This document shows, piece after piece, positions 9,747 to 22,794 of a stretch of DNA of 64,000 nucleotides; position 1 is the first letter of the stretch, and every line of letters starts with the position of its first letter. The DNA is from Haemonchus contortus (taxonomy: Eukaryota > Nematoda > Chromadorea > Rhabditida > Trichostrongylidae), in assembly GCA_000469685.2 (NCBI GenBank), contig LS997565.1, positions 35,058,645-35,122,644 on the forward strand. The letters run 5' to 3'. A program made the position numbers and the translations under genes. A model generated the notes under the pieces. It was not told the DNA's origin and searched no databases. It saw only the letters and a program-made list of their open reading frames with translations.

Positions 9747-12344
9747 TGATTGATTGATTTTTTGATTCCACCGCCTAAATTGCTTGGAAGACGCGGTCCG
9801 AAAGACATCCTTTCACTCGAAAAGCGCATCAATGGAAACCGTACTTTGAAAACCTATTTTCGTCCAACGATGCATTCAGTTTCCATAACACATTGATTGA
9901 ATTTGTTCAGGTGGGAAGTGGTTGGGTGGTTTACTGTGTCTTGAGAAGTTCCGTTATGTAGTTCACCATGTTCCATCTAACGTTCGTTGTAATTTGTGTT
10001 TTGGTTTGTTGTTAATTGCTGTTTTCTTTCTACGTGCTGTACATGTGTTTGGCATATAATAAATGGTAATTGAGAAGACGTTGTTTCCTTACAGTAATGA
10101 GCGAGACGCAGGAGATATGGTTTGCAGAGTTTTTCACAGAGGAATCGGAATTGATGATGCATTAGATCACGTGCCAGTGTACGAGCCCTTGCTACATTAA
10201 TTGTACCCGACCATTGCGACCATGCGCTTCCATCTGCACATATGCTAAGTTTCAGGTCTATTTAATAGAAATTGTGCTACGCCGTAACATTCGTTTTACG
10301 GAATGAACGAAAGCGTTCTGGTTGTTCTACTGGACAAAGTCAACGAAGTCCGTCCAGTTTTTTAGCCGAGATCTCCCATGAGCGACGATGCTGCATCATT
10401 TTCCAGCGCAACTCGAAAAATATTCTCTGGCGCACCCGCGGAAAATGCTATGTAGTTGGCAGGTTTTGAAAGCTCGCAAGCGTTTGACGGAGGTTGTTTC
10501 GCCCATCCACTATATTTGATCCAATTTGCGATATTAAAGCAGTCCTTAATCAGCTAATTCGTGATGAGGGCTTGACCAGCCAGCAAGTCACCCAGTGCTG
10601 TGGTTATACCGGAAGATATTGAGAGTGCGTCTCTACTGAGGTAGAACGGACACGACACAGCCAATTACGTGTATCAAAACTGGTGTTTCTGCAATTGCGA
10701 ACTGCAATTTGAAGAACTCTGTGCAGACGAAGGACACCCAGAGTTGGAGAACGTAGCATTGGAAGGCGCAGTAATGAACACATCAACGATGTGTGAGAGG
10801 TAGCACTAATACCTAGCAGCACTAGTAAAAGAATTGGACCAGAACAATGCAATGATAGCAAATTTCTGTTTGATTAGAGTACGAATAGCTCAGACAAAAT
10901 AGAATGTTCTTACAATCGTGAGCATAAAGGGCTGGTTTGGGAGCGGAAGCGCATCGAAATTCATCCTCCTCATCACAATAAAGCGATCATCAAGTACCAG
11001 GAATCAAGAGACTTAATCGATGTGGTCGTGCCAAGCAAGGAAAGGTTCGCTCGCAAGTGGCTGATGATTTTATATGGTAGATGAGGGGCGTGGATCATGC
11101 AAAAAGAAGTTCGCAAGTAGATATATTTATATGCATTGTGCCAGGGATCACCAAATCTCAGATCGATAACTTCATATCACCACTAAATATTAATATCACA
11201 TAAAAGAGGCTGTTCAGCCTGCCCTTACTCATTTGTCTCGAATGCGATGAAGATCGCAGAGCAGGAGTTTCTTCCATCCATGTCCACGCTGTTATTCTGT
11301 GCACACAGTAAGGTAAGAATTTCTTAAGCCTTCGTTTTTCTATGTAGGCCATTAAGTACTGAAGGTTCTCTATCCGCTGAACATGAGAAAGTTGTTGAAA
11401 GTACGGGCGGTAGTATAACACCGATAAAGAATTGTATGCAGCCCGGTGCAATACTTTCACTACCTTCGGTCAGGAGGGAGCAAAGGCTACCGCCTTTGTT
11501 CTACATCAGGACTGAGCATCTTCACTCCACCTCGGTGCGATACTCCAGGTGCGATACTGATGAGAGACTACAGGTAAGGTACGCCAACAAATCGGACTGA
11601 TAAAATCCTGGAAGTGTTTTTCAGCACATTTCTTCGTTTCTCAAAGTTGCGCGATGAAGACATTCTCTTGCGAAAATATGTTGCTCTTCACTCGACGTTG
11701 AGCCCACAGTACCGCTGTCATCTGAAGAAGCTGAACAGTACCTGAATGGCGTGCTTGCTTCCATAAGCTGGCGAACTCAGTTGCAGAGAACAAACTCCCC
11801 TGCATGTTTCCCATTTGAAACCAAATTATGAATTCGTATAGAAAACACCGCACATTCAAGGCGCTCCTTTCTTTCTTCGTGACGAGTCTTATTCGTGCGG
11901 TTGTTGGCCCTTTTCTAACCTTTGTCCATTTTTTAACGGTGTTTGAGCAGAGCCAAAACGAGGATTTTTGCCTTTGACCGTCCATTCCGGTGCATGTCCC
12001 ACCCCTATGGTTCGGTGACTCGTGTGTGCTCCTCTGTTGATCCTGCCAGAAGCTCCATCCAACCCGAACTTGGCACGGCCTCTTCAGGATCCGTGATAGA
12101 AAAAGCAGAGCAACAGATGCCAGACATGTGTTTCATATATATAATAGTGAAGATTGCATGCTTAATGGTGTCTCTAACACTGGTTTCTTTATCGAATCTG
12201 TTTACCTTTGTTGTATGCGATTATCATTGCCGATTCAATGTTCTTATTACTCGAAGATAACGCAATTGCAGTTAAATCTCACTTCCTAAAGTTGAAGTGG
12301 ATCCCGAGTTTCATCATGAGACTTTTAAATTTATTTATGTTGGT

Positions 12345-12370
12345 CCCCCCCCCCCCCCTCCCCTCCCCCC
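12345..12370 (+). repeat. Poly-C tract
   Basis: Fourteen C followed by TCCCCTCCCCCC; low-complexity C tract with no coding context. Confidence 0.9.
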
Positions 12371-12635
12371 AAAGTTAAGAAGGGTCAGTTGAAGGTTTCC
12401 CCTTTGAGCTGACGCTTCGCGCTCTGATGCAAACGGCGCGAACAAGTGAAGGCCAAGACTACTGTATCACAAACGCACCGTTTAAATCTGTTTTGTGTCC
12501 CCCAGCTGTGGTGGGTACCAGAATTCTGTCGTCCCACCAGCGATGCGTATTCTCTCAGTTGGATTTATAGTCACGTCAGCAAGCAAGTGACTATCAGGCA
12601 ACTGTCGTTTCGATGTTCCTCTCGACATTTCCTTA

Positions 12636-12676
12636 CATCCAGCTTCTTTACATTTCCGATGTAAAGAAGCTGGATG
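12636..12676. repeat. Perfect 18-bp inverted repeat (hairpin, 5-nt loop)
   Basis: Arm 12636-12653 (CATCCAGCTTCTTTACAT) is repeated exactly, inverted, at 12659-12676, separated by TTCCG. The symmetry stops abruptly at both ends. No poly-T or gene end follows that would make it a terminator, and it is not the end of any repeat recognised here. Confidence 0.85.
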
Positions 12677-13009
12677 CCTACTACGAAAGCTCTCATCCCG
12701 ACTAAATCATAAACTGACTGGTTTGGATCTATAGCTTAATATGTATGACACATAATCAAGACACCCTTTCGTGAATCTTGCAGCTGCTCAGCGTTTCGAG
12801 CTCGCCGCACCAGTCGCGTCTGATCATTTTCCGAAATTCAGAATTGGAAAAAACATCTCTTCACAGTTGACTTTGCAGAACCCATTTTTTGATTTTTTTT
12901 GGCTGTATTCATTAATACATTTCTTAGTAAAGTTTCCAACTGCCCAATGACTGTTTCCGGTCCCGACCAAGAGCGTGAAAATTTGGTTTTGTGTGCGAAA
13001 GTCACTCAC

Positions 13010-13177
13010 ATATCGGCGGTCACCTTCACGTTTCTCTCGCTTCCCCATGCCTAACATCACCGCACACAGGGGAGCAATCAGTGTGAGAAGAAGCATCGGA
13101 TAGGCGAAACCATAAACGACCATGTGGGACCAGCCATTGTTCAAACGACCAAACATGAAGCCGACGTTCAGAGAAAC
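13010..13177 (-). CDS. Exon: TM1 of the minus-strand rhodopsin-like GPCR
   Basis: The minus strand encodes 56 residues: a short extracellular segment (VSLNVGFMFGRLNNGWSHMV), a helix (YGFAYPMLLLTLIAPLCAVM) and a basic loop (GKREKREGDRRY). The acceptor CTATTTTAG and donor TAT|GTGAGT are both strong; both ends are phase 0, matching the TM2 exon at 7575-7684. The intron to TM2 is about 5.3 kb and holds the SL1-tagged retrocopy. The N-terminal exon with the start codon was not identified; 20622-20742 is a phase-compatible but weak candidate. The family (DMSR/FMRFamide-like) is an inference from the set of exons. Confidence 0.62.
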
Positions 13178-13481
13178 CTAAAATAGACTTTACATCGAAT
13201 GAAAAGTTCTTTTTGAGCAAACAGAACACATAGAAGGTAATCCTGATCCTTTCAACATTCAATATTTATGTATTCAGTCAACACGATCAGAGCACGTAAA
13301 GGGGAATTTGTGTAATATCATAGATCGCAGTCAATGATCCACAAACATCCTTCGGAGACTGGACATAGTAGTCGTTTATTATCCACATAGAAAACCATAA
13401 CATGATTACTGTGGGTAAGGAGGAACTCAAAGAGAAGGGAGAAGTGATTTTTGTGATTACATCTGATTGGTTGCGTCATAC

Positions 13482-14132
13482 TTAAAGGCACAGTTCACGA
13501 TAATTTTGGTTAATCCAGATTGTGATGAAAAATGAAAGACAAGACCGAAACTAGTGCGACTGAGGTGAAGAAACTGCGTGCATCGGTGTTTCCAAAGTGA
13601 AAAAAGGCTTCCAAAAACCGTTCGAAAGGGGGCTGGACGAGAATGAAACAAGAAAAATGAAGAAGAGTGGGGCGTCCGGACGAGCTTAACAGTGTGTTTC
13701 ACTGCGCGTGTGGGTCCTGGTGCGAATAACAGACAATGGTAAGCAAAAATTCATTCACTTATAACATAAATAAACAAAAAAACCCTAGTAACAGCAAAAG
13801 TAGCTCACCTTTCTCAGCCTCTAGGAGTAGGAAATCAAATAAGGGATCGCGGCAGCAAAAAGAAAAACAGAGGAAAAAAGAATGGGGGGGGGGGGGGGAA
13901 ACATCGCTCATCACTCGGCGATTAGCTGATTGTGCGTGGGTCTTAGAACGAATAATAGCAATCTGTATTGTCTCGACACTCGTCTGACGTGACACCGATC
14001 GAGGGGTGGGAAACCGAGCTACGGCAGCAACGGAGCTTCCACTATGCCTTAAGCGCCGAGTTTGTGGGAGCGAGAGGGTCCCTTCTACCACCCATGGGGG
14101 CGCTGAGTATTCCTAAAGACCGTGCCTTAAAG
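13482..14132 (+). mobile_element. Non-autonomous TIR element, TTAA-ended family, copy 1
   Basis: Starts TTAAAGGCACAGTTCACGAT and ends ...CCGTGCCTTAA, inverted relative to each other (the right end has lost a few bases). It is collinear over its whole length with 23034-23697: about 650 bp with only scattered substitutions and small indels. It contains no transposase. A run of 15 G at 13884-13898 is absent from copy 2. The repeated TTAA at both borders is the likely target duplication, which would suggest piggyBac-type insertion, but the termini do not start with CCY as piggyBac ends usually do. Minus and plus ORFs inside are chance ORFs shared by both copies. Confidence 0.8.
13884..13898 (+). 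repeat. Poly-G tract (15 G) inside TIR element copy 1
   Basis: Expanded homopolymer; the same position in copy 2 (near 23439) reads GAATGGGAGAAA, so the run grew after the two copies separated or shrank in copy 2. Confidence 0.9.
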
Positions 14133-16202
14133 ATAAACCTAGCTATAAGCCGTGGTGATAAGAAGCTTTGCTGTTCTGAAAGTTTAGTACTACAGACCGA
14201 CTCGACTTCCGTACAATTCCTCTTCAGTCTGAGGAAGTTCTGTCACCCTAGCTAATCGTTGTGGCACGTTCACTTTCTTAGCATCAAATGCCAACAACGG
14301 AAATTGTGAAGTTTATACTTACTGAATGACATTGTTGACTTCTTCCGTGCTCTCCTACTGACTGACCCATCGGTTTTCTTTCTCAGTTATCTTCATTCGC
14401 AATAGAAGCATAGGTAACCGCACAACAGGGAAGAATTGGCTACGATGTAGGGGGAAAGAGTGTCGTACGCCTGGCGAAAAAAAAAACTGCAGCTGCAGAT
14501 TTCTGCCATAGCAAGTGTGATCGCATTGCAAAAGAGCCCAAGAAGTGATGACTACTATCACGCGAGGGCTCCATTTATCGCAAGCCGAAAATGGGCGGCT
14601 TTGGTAAGAACTTAGCAGTCTTTCAAATAAAGTGCCTCCAGAGATGTCTTTGGCTAGCAATAATTTCGCTACATCCTATGCCCTCGAAGATTTGGTTCAT
14701 AACCTGAACAAGATAAGATGCTTTCTAATGAAGTGGAGAGACTGTGGTTCCCGCTGTCATCCAAATTTAGCGCCCCTGTTATCCAAAGATATCAGGGCCG
14801 TTTGGCATACGGGTTTTTCTGACATTGTAATGTTTTGGACTTTCTGCATAATGAGAACAACCAAACTAACGTAAGCCGACTGGGAAGTCCCAGACGGACA
14901 AAGTTATACAACATTTTCTATCTAAGTTCTCTGACGGTCAGAATTGAACGACCAAGGCGAAACCTTCACCCTCACCTTCAGTAAGTGATCTCTTGCTTTT
15001 ATAAACCGACTAAGCAAAATCATCAGTCAAAATCTTATACAGGATATAAAAGAACCCATCAGAGAAGGTAGCATTGCAATATTAGGTTTTTTTAAACCTT
15101 TCTTTCGAATCTAAGAAGATGCTCGACGATAAGTAAGTGTGTTGGATTAGCTGCTCATGATATCGTTTCTATCGAATAGTGCTTACAACAACTGAGCATT
15201 CCACTACCCATATCTTTGAATTTCCATGTATGCATCTACGTGCTCGACACGAAAATCAGCCGACAGTTTCAGCTGAAACACCTTGGGGCTGTTTGGTGGA
15301 ATCTGACCGAATGATGGGAATGAGAAGCTTGAATTTTTCTCACTTGAACTGAGTAGCTCGACCCATTTCTATGTTTTTTAGGAGGTGACCCACCGCTTGG
15401 AATTCATTCATCTTTTTGCACATCCACAAAAAATGTGGAAGTGCAAGAGGTCACGAGGGTTTGCTCATTGAAGCCAGTTAATCTAACAACTAGATAGGGT
15501 CTAGAGCCTGTAAGCAAATGGTTCAGCACATCTTAAAAACGCATAATGAGTATTGAAATCGTAAATCCTATTAAATTCAGGGACATTCGATGTTGTAAGT
15601 ACGTAAGGAAAAAAGAACCGAAGTTTTAGCTTACTGGCTGCACGAGAAGAGGTAGTGGTCTTTACACCTGAGAACAAAGTTAGGCTATCACTTTGGGAGC
15701 ACATTTCAAGAATATGAAAGGGACATCCCTGACCTATTTCCCTACATACTATAGAACTTATAAAGACATTTTCCGACTTTTGCTTCGAGTGCATGTGACT
15801 TATTTCGATGATGGCCTGGTTCATTCTCTGTGACTTCTGGCTTGGTACCGTACACTTGAGTATTTTCGCTTTGGCCATTGTTTGTTCCTAGTTATTTAAT
15901 ACACATTTGCACTCACCTCACAACGTTTCCTGGGAAAATCGAAAAAGAAACCATCGCCGCAACAGCATTTCGCAGCCTGAAATGAAAAGGTTAAAAAATC
16001 TCATCTTAGCCATACTCGAACATCCAAGAAAGTTATCAGTCGGTCACTTTGCCATGGTCCAGTTGATTGACCACCTAACTACAAGATATGTCGCCACGCT
16101 CCGTGACTACATAGCCCCGATAGTTTGGATGGGAAATTTCTGTTTGGCCGGAATCACCTATTATCTACTTCTACGATTCACTGTCCTTATTCCTGTGTCA
16201 TA
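14133..16202. other. No gene recognised
   Basis: AT-rich sequence with only short ORFs. The longest is a 125-codon minus frame at 15501-15878 with no recognisable domain or splice context. No repeat shared with the rest of the window was seen. Confidence 0.4.
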
Positions 16203-17469
16203 CAGGGTGCGCCATAAATATGGTAACAAAAATATTGGCCTCTAGAAACCGTAGTTCATGTTGAAACATAACCAATTTTGGTGTATTATTTACTGTGCAT
16301 CACATCTACAAAACGAACACACCGCCATCTTATATAACTATTTCCTGTACTAATTATAGCTCAAAGATTCTCCGGCTACTCATCGACAGTGGCACGCAGA
16401 GTTTCTTGGAAAATTCCAGCCCAGGCTTTTTTCAGTGATTTCTTAGGAGCAGCAGCAGTGGTGCGTTTTGAAGCGCAGGCTTTCCTCTCTAGCATGGACT
16501 ATATCCGGCGACCCATCACATTGTGGTCCGGGAAATTCGTAGGAAGATTGCAAGCTGGGATTAAGTCGCGAACATTTCCTCACCACCAGTCTCGGTCTTT
16601 TCCCATTCGTGAGCAAGTGCGATGCAGTTTTCAAGTCGTACCATCAGAAAAATCTTTGACCCTCAGCTGCATCCTTCCAGAAGAACCCTTCTTAAGAGGG
16701 TCGGGTTAAGCTTTGTACTTTTCTCGAACAAAAATTGCGATATCGCTGTGATGGTAGGGATTCTAGCCCAAACTATCATAAAAGAGAGAAAATGGCTATG
16801 AGAGGCGATCTGACTCTTCTCATCGGCTTCAGCACTCGTAGTGGGAACTATACGTGTACCTTGAGATCTCAACATTTCTTCCACGCTAAACACTCTTTAG
16901 TGAGAAAAAAGTCTGTCGAAGAGCGTGCCGCGCGCAAGTGGCGCACAGCAAATGTCCATTCTTTTCAACTTCCTCTCGTCAAAATGCTTATAAGGCTTTC
17001 GAATCCTGTTTGGATACAATTGTATTTACTCAGGGTAGAGTCTGTCCTTTGAGAAGAACATACGAACAAATCAGCTGTCATTTTTCTCGTGCTTCTGCAT
17101 GTTCTGCATCATACTCCTTTCCAAGAAAATGTCTTCGGAAAAGGGTCGTATAAGAGAGAAGACGACCATTTCGAGATTTGTTTTTAACCTGTCTACGCTA
17201 CACGATTCAAGAGGCTGTCATGTGGGAAATGTTGAATTGAGGAACGATCCCGGGGAAGGATTCACCAAATGCGCGCAAAAGCGGAACGGTCGGTGGTTGT
17301 CTGCGAGGCTCCACCATTTTTCGGAATTTGACGAGACGGGGGTAACAAAGTACATATGTCGGCTAAGGTATATCATGAAGATAAGGGGAGGTACAGTTTT
17401 GGAGAAACTCGCCAAACAAGGAAATTACGCACATCCGAAAAGTTGTTACCATATTTATGGCGCACCCTG
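16203..17469 (-). mobile_element. Full-length but dead maT-like (DD37D type) Tc1/mariner element
   Basis: Flanked by TA on both sides (16201-16202, 17470-17471) with perfect 27-bp inverted ends that begin CAGGGTGCGCCATAAATATG. The length, 1267 bp, is that of an autonomous Tc1/mariner. On the minus strand a transposase can be followed only by changing frame: FSVEEMLRSQGTRIVPTTSA and VWARI (core), PTLLRRVLLEG, then KACASKRTTAAAPKKSLKKA and WAGIFQETLRATVDE (C-terminus). These resemble maT-type transposases, where a W..I...LRA.VD..P motif precedes the end. Several frameshifts and stops make it a pseudogene. The subfamily is recalled from family patterns, not searched. Confidence 0.8.
16320..17100 (-). 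pseudogene. Broken maT-like transposase
   Basis: Coding remnant inside the element at 16203-17469, read on the minus strand. The stretch around 16893-16663 keeps the segment before and after the first catalytic region (VEEMLRSQGTRI..., then a VWARI-like strand). The stretch around 16560-16390 keeps the C-terminal SMLERKACAS...LRATVDE. Joining them needs at least three frame changes. No full DDE/D triad can be read. N-terminal helix-turn-helix residues are too degraded to place. Confidence 0.6.
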
Positions 17470-20400
17470 TATATGCATACGTATGTGGTGGCTAACTGTC
17501 CCATGCTCCTAACGATCGTCCCGCGGCTATCCTCCGAGTATAAACCGTACTGCTCAGACACCGAAATTCTTTTATAACTACTTTTCAGATCATTTTCAGA
17601 CTTCTCTCTTACAAATCGTAAAGTACTCTTACCCTTTGATCTTCCGTTGCACATTGATCCGATGGTAATATGGATATGTTGTGGATGCGCAGATCTTCTT
17701 CGCCATCGATCGTCGTCAAGTGCATGGCATCGCGTGCACGTGCTTGCTTTGTTGAACCTGCACTTTCGACTTTGGATTATGGCAGTCGTCTGTGCTTTCT
17801 GGACGGATATTCAAATTTCGTTAGGAACGAAAATGCCCGAGAACCCGAAAAAAACGCTGTGTTGAAGAAAATGAAGAAATAGAGAAGACAGAAATTCATA
17901 TTTTCTTGTCCAAAGCATAACACATAATGGAGGAAACTGAGCAAAGGAATTGAAATACGGAGATGACCTGTTCAGATCGAAACGGAATGGGAGACTCAAG
18001 CTCGCGAAAACGGGCCGAATTTCGAGTTGACTTTTGAGGAAGCGTGAATTTCCAGCTACGTCTCTGAGAGATATCAGGAATGGGCACATCCATCAAGCTG
18101 CACGAGTAGCTTTTTCAAAGTAAAAATTGATTCAAAGTTACGAGGGATGAGATGATTCCCGAAAAGGTCAAATCTTTTCTGATGGCCCATAGGCTCGCTC
18201 CGCTCCGCTAAAGGATCGTAACAAATCAGTTCCAAAGATGTTTTCCCGAACAAAGGCTACTAATTTCGAGTTACCAAGTACTGACAGCCCTAGTCTAGTC
18301 CTTGGACATGTATTTTTCGGCCAAAATACATCACAGCCTGAACCTAAAACTGAAATCCTATTGAGATCTCGACATCAAGCACGAATAATTGTGACAAAAA
18401 AAATGATGATCGAGCAGAGAGGACAACCGTCGCATGGCGGAAACGAAATAGCTCTTTCTCTTCGAAAAAAATTCAAATTTCTGAGCTGGATTTGGTAGAG
18501 GTCCGTGAAAACCGATGGAAAAATTAGGATTTGTGTGGTCTTGTGGATGGAACATGGTACATTTCACAACCAATATATGCAAAGGACACTTGCTGTCTGA
18601 CGCCGCTCAATCCCGCTTCTAAACGTACTCTAAGCGACCTCGTAGTTCGTGTGACTGCTCTTTCCATGAAAATTCTCAACACGATTAAACCTCCAGTATA
18701 CTCTTCTAGCTCACATGACTAAGTGTCACTTGTCAAGCCCAAGCTTGACATTTTAGAAAGAGAAACATGATAATGAGATACATATGTAGTGCGCGAGAAA
18801 GAGTAGATTTGTTGTGAAGCTGTTACCAAAAGAAGTGTTTTCATATGCTTCCAGTAAGATCGTTTCTAGTTCTCCATCCCACTACCTCCCATTATTTCTG
18901 AACTCGAGTAACGATTGGGCCAAAGCTGTGATGACCCGGTGGTTACCTAAGTTTGGACGTGATAGAGCGCTAAGTTGCTGATGCACTTATAGATTAATAA
19001 AATTGAATTTATGAAACGCCACTCATATGCAGAGGGAATTGACCTTTAAATTAATGGAACTCGTTCAATCAGTTGCTTTCGCACATTCGGTTTAGTTGGA
19101 GATCCCGGTATTCCTCATACATCATCTGAAGGTGGTTTTATTGAGAGGTTAATTGGGGTTTGACTACTTTGAATACAAATAATTGTAGATAGGCAATCAA
19201 AAAGTTAGATGCAGTAAGGTTACTGACCATTATCGATCCAACTATCTCATTTCCCCACATTTTCCTCTATACCTACGTGGTACTAAAGTGATCAGATTAT
19301 ATTCAAAAGAAAGTCGCAGGGGAAAGTTTATAATTGGGATGACTGTAAGGTGGAGAGATATAATAGACGGCATCTGGTCAAGATTTTGTAAGTTGAACGT
19401 TCTGTGAGCCAGCGTATTGGAAAACAACATCATAACTGGCCAAAATAGTGTAGGTAACTATTGACAACCATGTAATGTGTCATTAGAATTGAAGGATGAA
19501 AAGTTGTTGAGACATAAGTGGTGGTGGCCTGGTAAACGGTGACGTTGGAAAGTCGGAATGAAAGTTTAGATTTTGAATGAAGGAAGTAGTGAAGCCCTGC
19601 CCACTGAGGGAAGGTCGATAGCCTCATCCATTTACCCTTTTGTTGCTATTCGTTTAACATATTTGCAAACTAATTAAATGTGACACCATCATGGCCAAAG
19701 CAACAAAGTACAGATATGACCGTTAGATCGTTTCAAAGCTGGTAGGCGCCAGTGAAAACTTATTCGAAGGTCACGCTTCCTCTTTTCCCTACCCCTTTTT
19801 CTATGAACTTCAAATAAATCTCTTCATAACAAATACAACGACTTCTGCGGGCAGGTAGTTCTGTGTAGCAGTCGTCGTTCTGATTCTCGGAGCCGTACCG
19901 AGAAAAACTTTGTTTACTAAGTACCCACTGCGAATCGTGTTCGTGAGAGAGTCAAGCAGCTAAGGTTTTATTTAAAGCATTTCACATTCAACCCTAGTCC
20001 CCACTGTAAAAGAGCCTCCGCTTCCTCTCACGTATGCTCACTGCATCTTAGCTGCTACTAATCTCCGAGATCCTTACTGCTTTCAAATCACGACGTGAAA
20101 TCATATTTCGATATAACTGCCGGCTAGGATTGCTCTCCACCCATTCCGGCTTTGATTTTTTCGTTACATTCGTGCAAAAGCTACCAACTTTTGGCTACCT
20201 GTTCGAGTACAGAATTTTGTCAGAGCCGGTACCGAAGTACGACTTTCTTAGTTTGAGCTTGAATTGAAGGCAGATTAGATTTTGATACATCCGGAGGAGG
20301 GAAAGTGCCCCGCATTCGCCCATCCCTAGGTGTACCTAACAATCAACATCTTAACGGATTTTATGACCTTCTTCAAATGACTCGAGGGATTGTTAAATCT

Positions 20401-20600
20401 GTTGTAAGGAAGTATGTAGACGGACCCTACAAAGCATTTCATGCATTTAATGTAGAAATCAATGTTACTCATAATGAGAAATCAAAACGGGCTCTTTTGG
20501 CATGAGCTGTTCCACCTGATGTTCTCCATAAAAATTAATTCAGCTTCTAAAAAGACTGCTTGTAATACCTCCTAGTCTTTGTGAAGGGAAGAAATGAATA
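17470..20600. other. No gene recognised
   Basis: Only short, unrelated ORFs in all frames; no shared repeats, splice-consistent exons or RNA genes were recognised. A weak SL1-like match near 18942-18958 was rejected. Confidence 0.4.
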
Positions 20601-20621
20601 GAAGCACAAATTCAAGCTTAC

Positions 20622-20742
20622 AGGCCGAATAAAATCGACGAAGCATTGCAATTCAGCGATACGAGCAAATGAGTAAGCACCTATTGAAAACCAGCTAATT
20701 ATTTGATAAAAAAGGCGCACAGCAAGAAAAACACCTCGTCTC
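20622..20742 (-). CDS. Weak candidate exon, possibly upstream exon of the receptor gene
   Basis: The minus strand reads RRGVFLAVRLFYQIISWFSI then GAYSFARIAELQCFVDFIRP between a possible acceptor (GATCTTTAG) and a good donor (CCT|GTAAGC). It ends in phase 0, compatible with the TM1 exon at 13010-13177 across a 7.4-kb intron. The segment is moderately hydrophobic and resembles no receptor N-terminus I know. Phase agreement has a one-in-three chance by accident, so this is a low-confidence call. Confidence 0.2.
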
Positions 20743-22794
20743 CTAAAGATCGAGACCATGATACTAGTGGAGGCACAGGAAAAAGTTAATTTGAAAGCTT
20801 CAAATGAGCAATGAAATCCGAATGACCTCGAATTTAGTGAGGAAAGGGACTTCTCAGACATGTAAAAATGTCGGCTTCAATTTGCGTATTCTCAACCAGT
20901 AATTAACCCAGTCTATAATTACCAAAATAAAGCCCGAAGTACTATAATCAAGGTTACTGTACTGTGCTTGATTGTTATTCGGAATGCATGAAATTATAGG
21001 AAAGTTTATCGAACTCTGGTATTAGCTATAGGCACTAGGAGGACGTGCGAAAAAAAAAAAGAAACTGCATCAAAGAAGTCGTCTAAGGTCAGCATTACTG
21101 CACTGAGGATTTCAAAGTATGATTTCCTCGATCACCCTCCATAAACTTCAAAGTTCAAGATTTTCGTACAGAAGACATGGAAAAGTGAGTGGATCAGGAG
21201 AGCAATCGGACCTTCTCACAGGTTTAGAAAATAGTTTTCTTAACGGGGTTTTCTACTCTTCTATGTGTAAGCACTTCCTAAAGGTCCCCACTAGCTGAAT
21301 GCAAAAGAAAATTGCCTCTAGCAAAGGCATTAAATAGGAAATGACGTGACTATTCGAATGTTGCCAAAAATTTGCCAGAAATTGTCAAGTACTTTGGATT
21401 TGAAATGCTTTGTGTAGTGCAATGAATTAAACTGTCTTAGTACTGCGACAATGTACATTGCATCGTGGAAATGATTATGTTGGTAGGTTATTTGTTCCTT
21501 GAACCATTGTAGACCTGATTCGTTTTGTGGAAATAAGCTAAAGCTTATGCTCAGTAGCTTGGTAAGCTTCGATCTGGGTGTGGTGCGTTAGGAACGAAAT
21601 GGTGGCGTCGCGGTGAGAGGGGCGTCGCGCGCGAAGGAATGTAGCAGGATGCAGCAGTAGGTAAGAAATACAAGAACAAAAGTACTAATAGTAGAATTAT
21701 GCATAAAATAATGACCGCATATCGATTGAGCTGTATGAAGAAAGCTAGAGCTGTAATAACGGCGAATGAGTGGTCCGCGACAGCCGCGTGCGGCAAATCG
21801 ATTACCCAAAATCGTTCCTAACGCCCGTCTCCCCTTCGAGTTTTTTTGTTAGCTGATTTGGAGATTTGTAGGTCAGAGGCTCTGACTGGAGACAGTTTTT
21901 TGTCGAACTACATAGTTAGGGTGAAAGGGGACAAAAAACTCGATGGAGAAAATCGGTGCCAGAACAACAGGAAAGCGGAAATCGTTCTGAGTGGGGCAAC
22001 GTCGAAAAAGGAGATGAAGACGAGATGGAAAAGGATTTCTGTTTAGCATTCTCTTTATAAGCCATAAATGTACATGCGTGCACTAAGATGATCGAAAGCA
22101 AACGCTAAAAATCGGAGAAATTTGTGGAATAGAAAAAAGGAAAAAAAGAAAGAAAAAGGAAAAGAAAGGCAGAGAAAAGGACTGGCCTTGAGAAATTGCA
22201 ACTTGCTCAGAATTCTGAATACTAACTACCAGCCATATATGCCACTAATTTCCAGAAATTCGAAAACTTCGAATCCGATTATGAGTAAAAAGTGTAAACT
22301 GAGTTTTTAGTCGGCTTGAAACCTCCAACCGGAAGCCTTGATCAAGCAGTAGCTGAGGTTCTGGCGATGAAGTAAGCCTTTGAATCAGAACAGACGCCAT
22401 TGGAAGTGAGGGATGAATGAGGAACCCACGAATCGTCAAGAGGATTTTCTTTAGCAAGTGGACGGGATCAGAAGAAGATTACTTCTAGGGCATTAATCAG
22501 CATAGTCGCTGCATAACAATTATTCTAATAGGCCATTACCGCGTCATAACTGACGAAATACTTGCTATCAGACACTTGAGATTTCTAAACACTGAAAAAT
22601 AACTGAACATTAACTAATTCAACATTGGAGAATGAGGGTAATTATAGGTGTGGCAAGTGTGAACAATTTTCGTATAAAAAGTCTATGCCTTGAATTTTTT
22701 CAATGTTGTGAACAACTCTGTTTTATTCAGCCATCTGAAACTGGCAGAAGAATAATCCCTTATGCATCTACAAGCTTCCCGAGCAACAGAGAGA

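Noticed and set aside
10604..10861. Minus-strand ORF with a signal-peptide-like start (MLSLHCSGPILLLVLLGISA)
   Set aside because: The remainder has no domain and no supporting splice context; hydrophobic starts are frequent by chance.
15501..15878. 125-codon minus-strand ORF
   Set aside because: No recognisable motif, no splice-linked neighbours, composition like the surrounding non-coding DNA.
18942..18962. TTACCTAAGTTTGGA resembling the SL1 3' half
   Set aside because: Only about 12 of the last 15 bases match and the upstream seven bases do not; chance is adequate.
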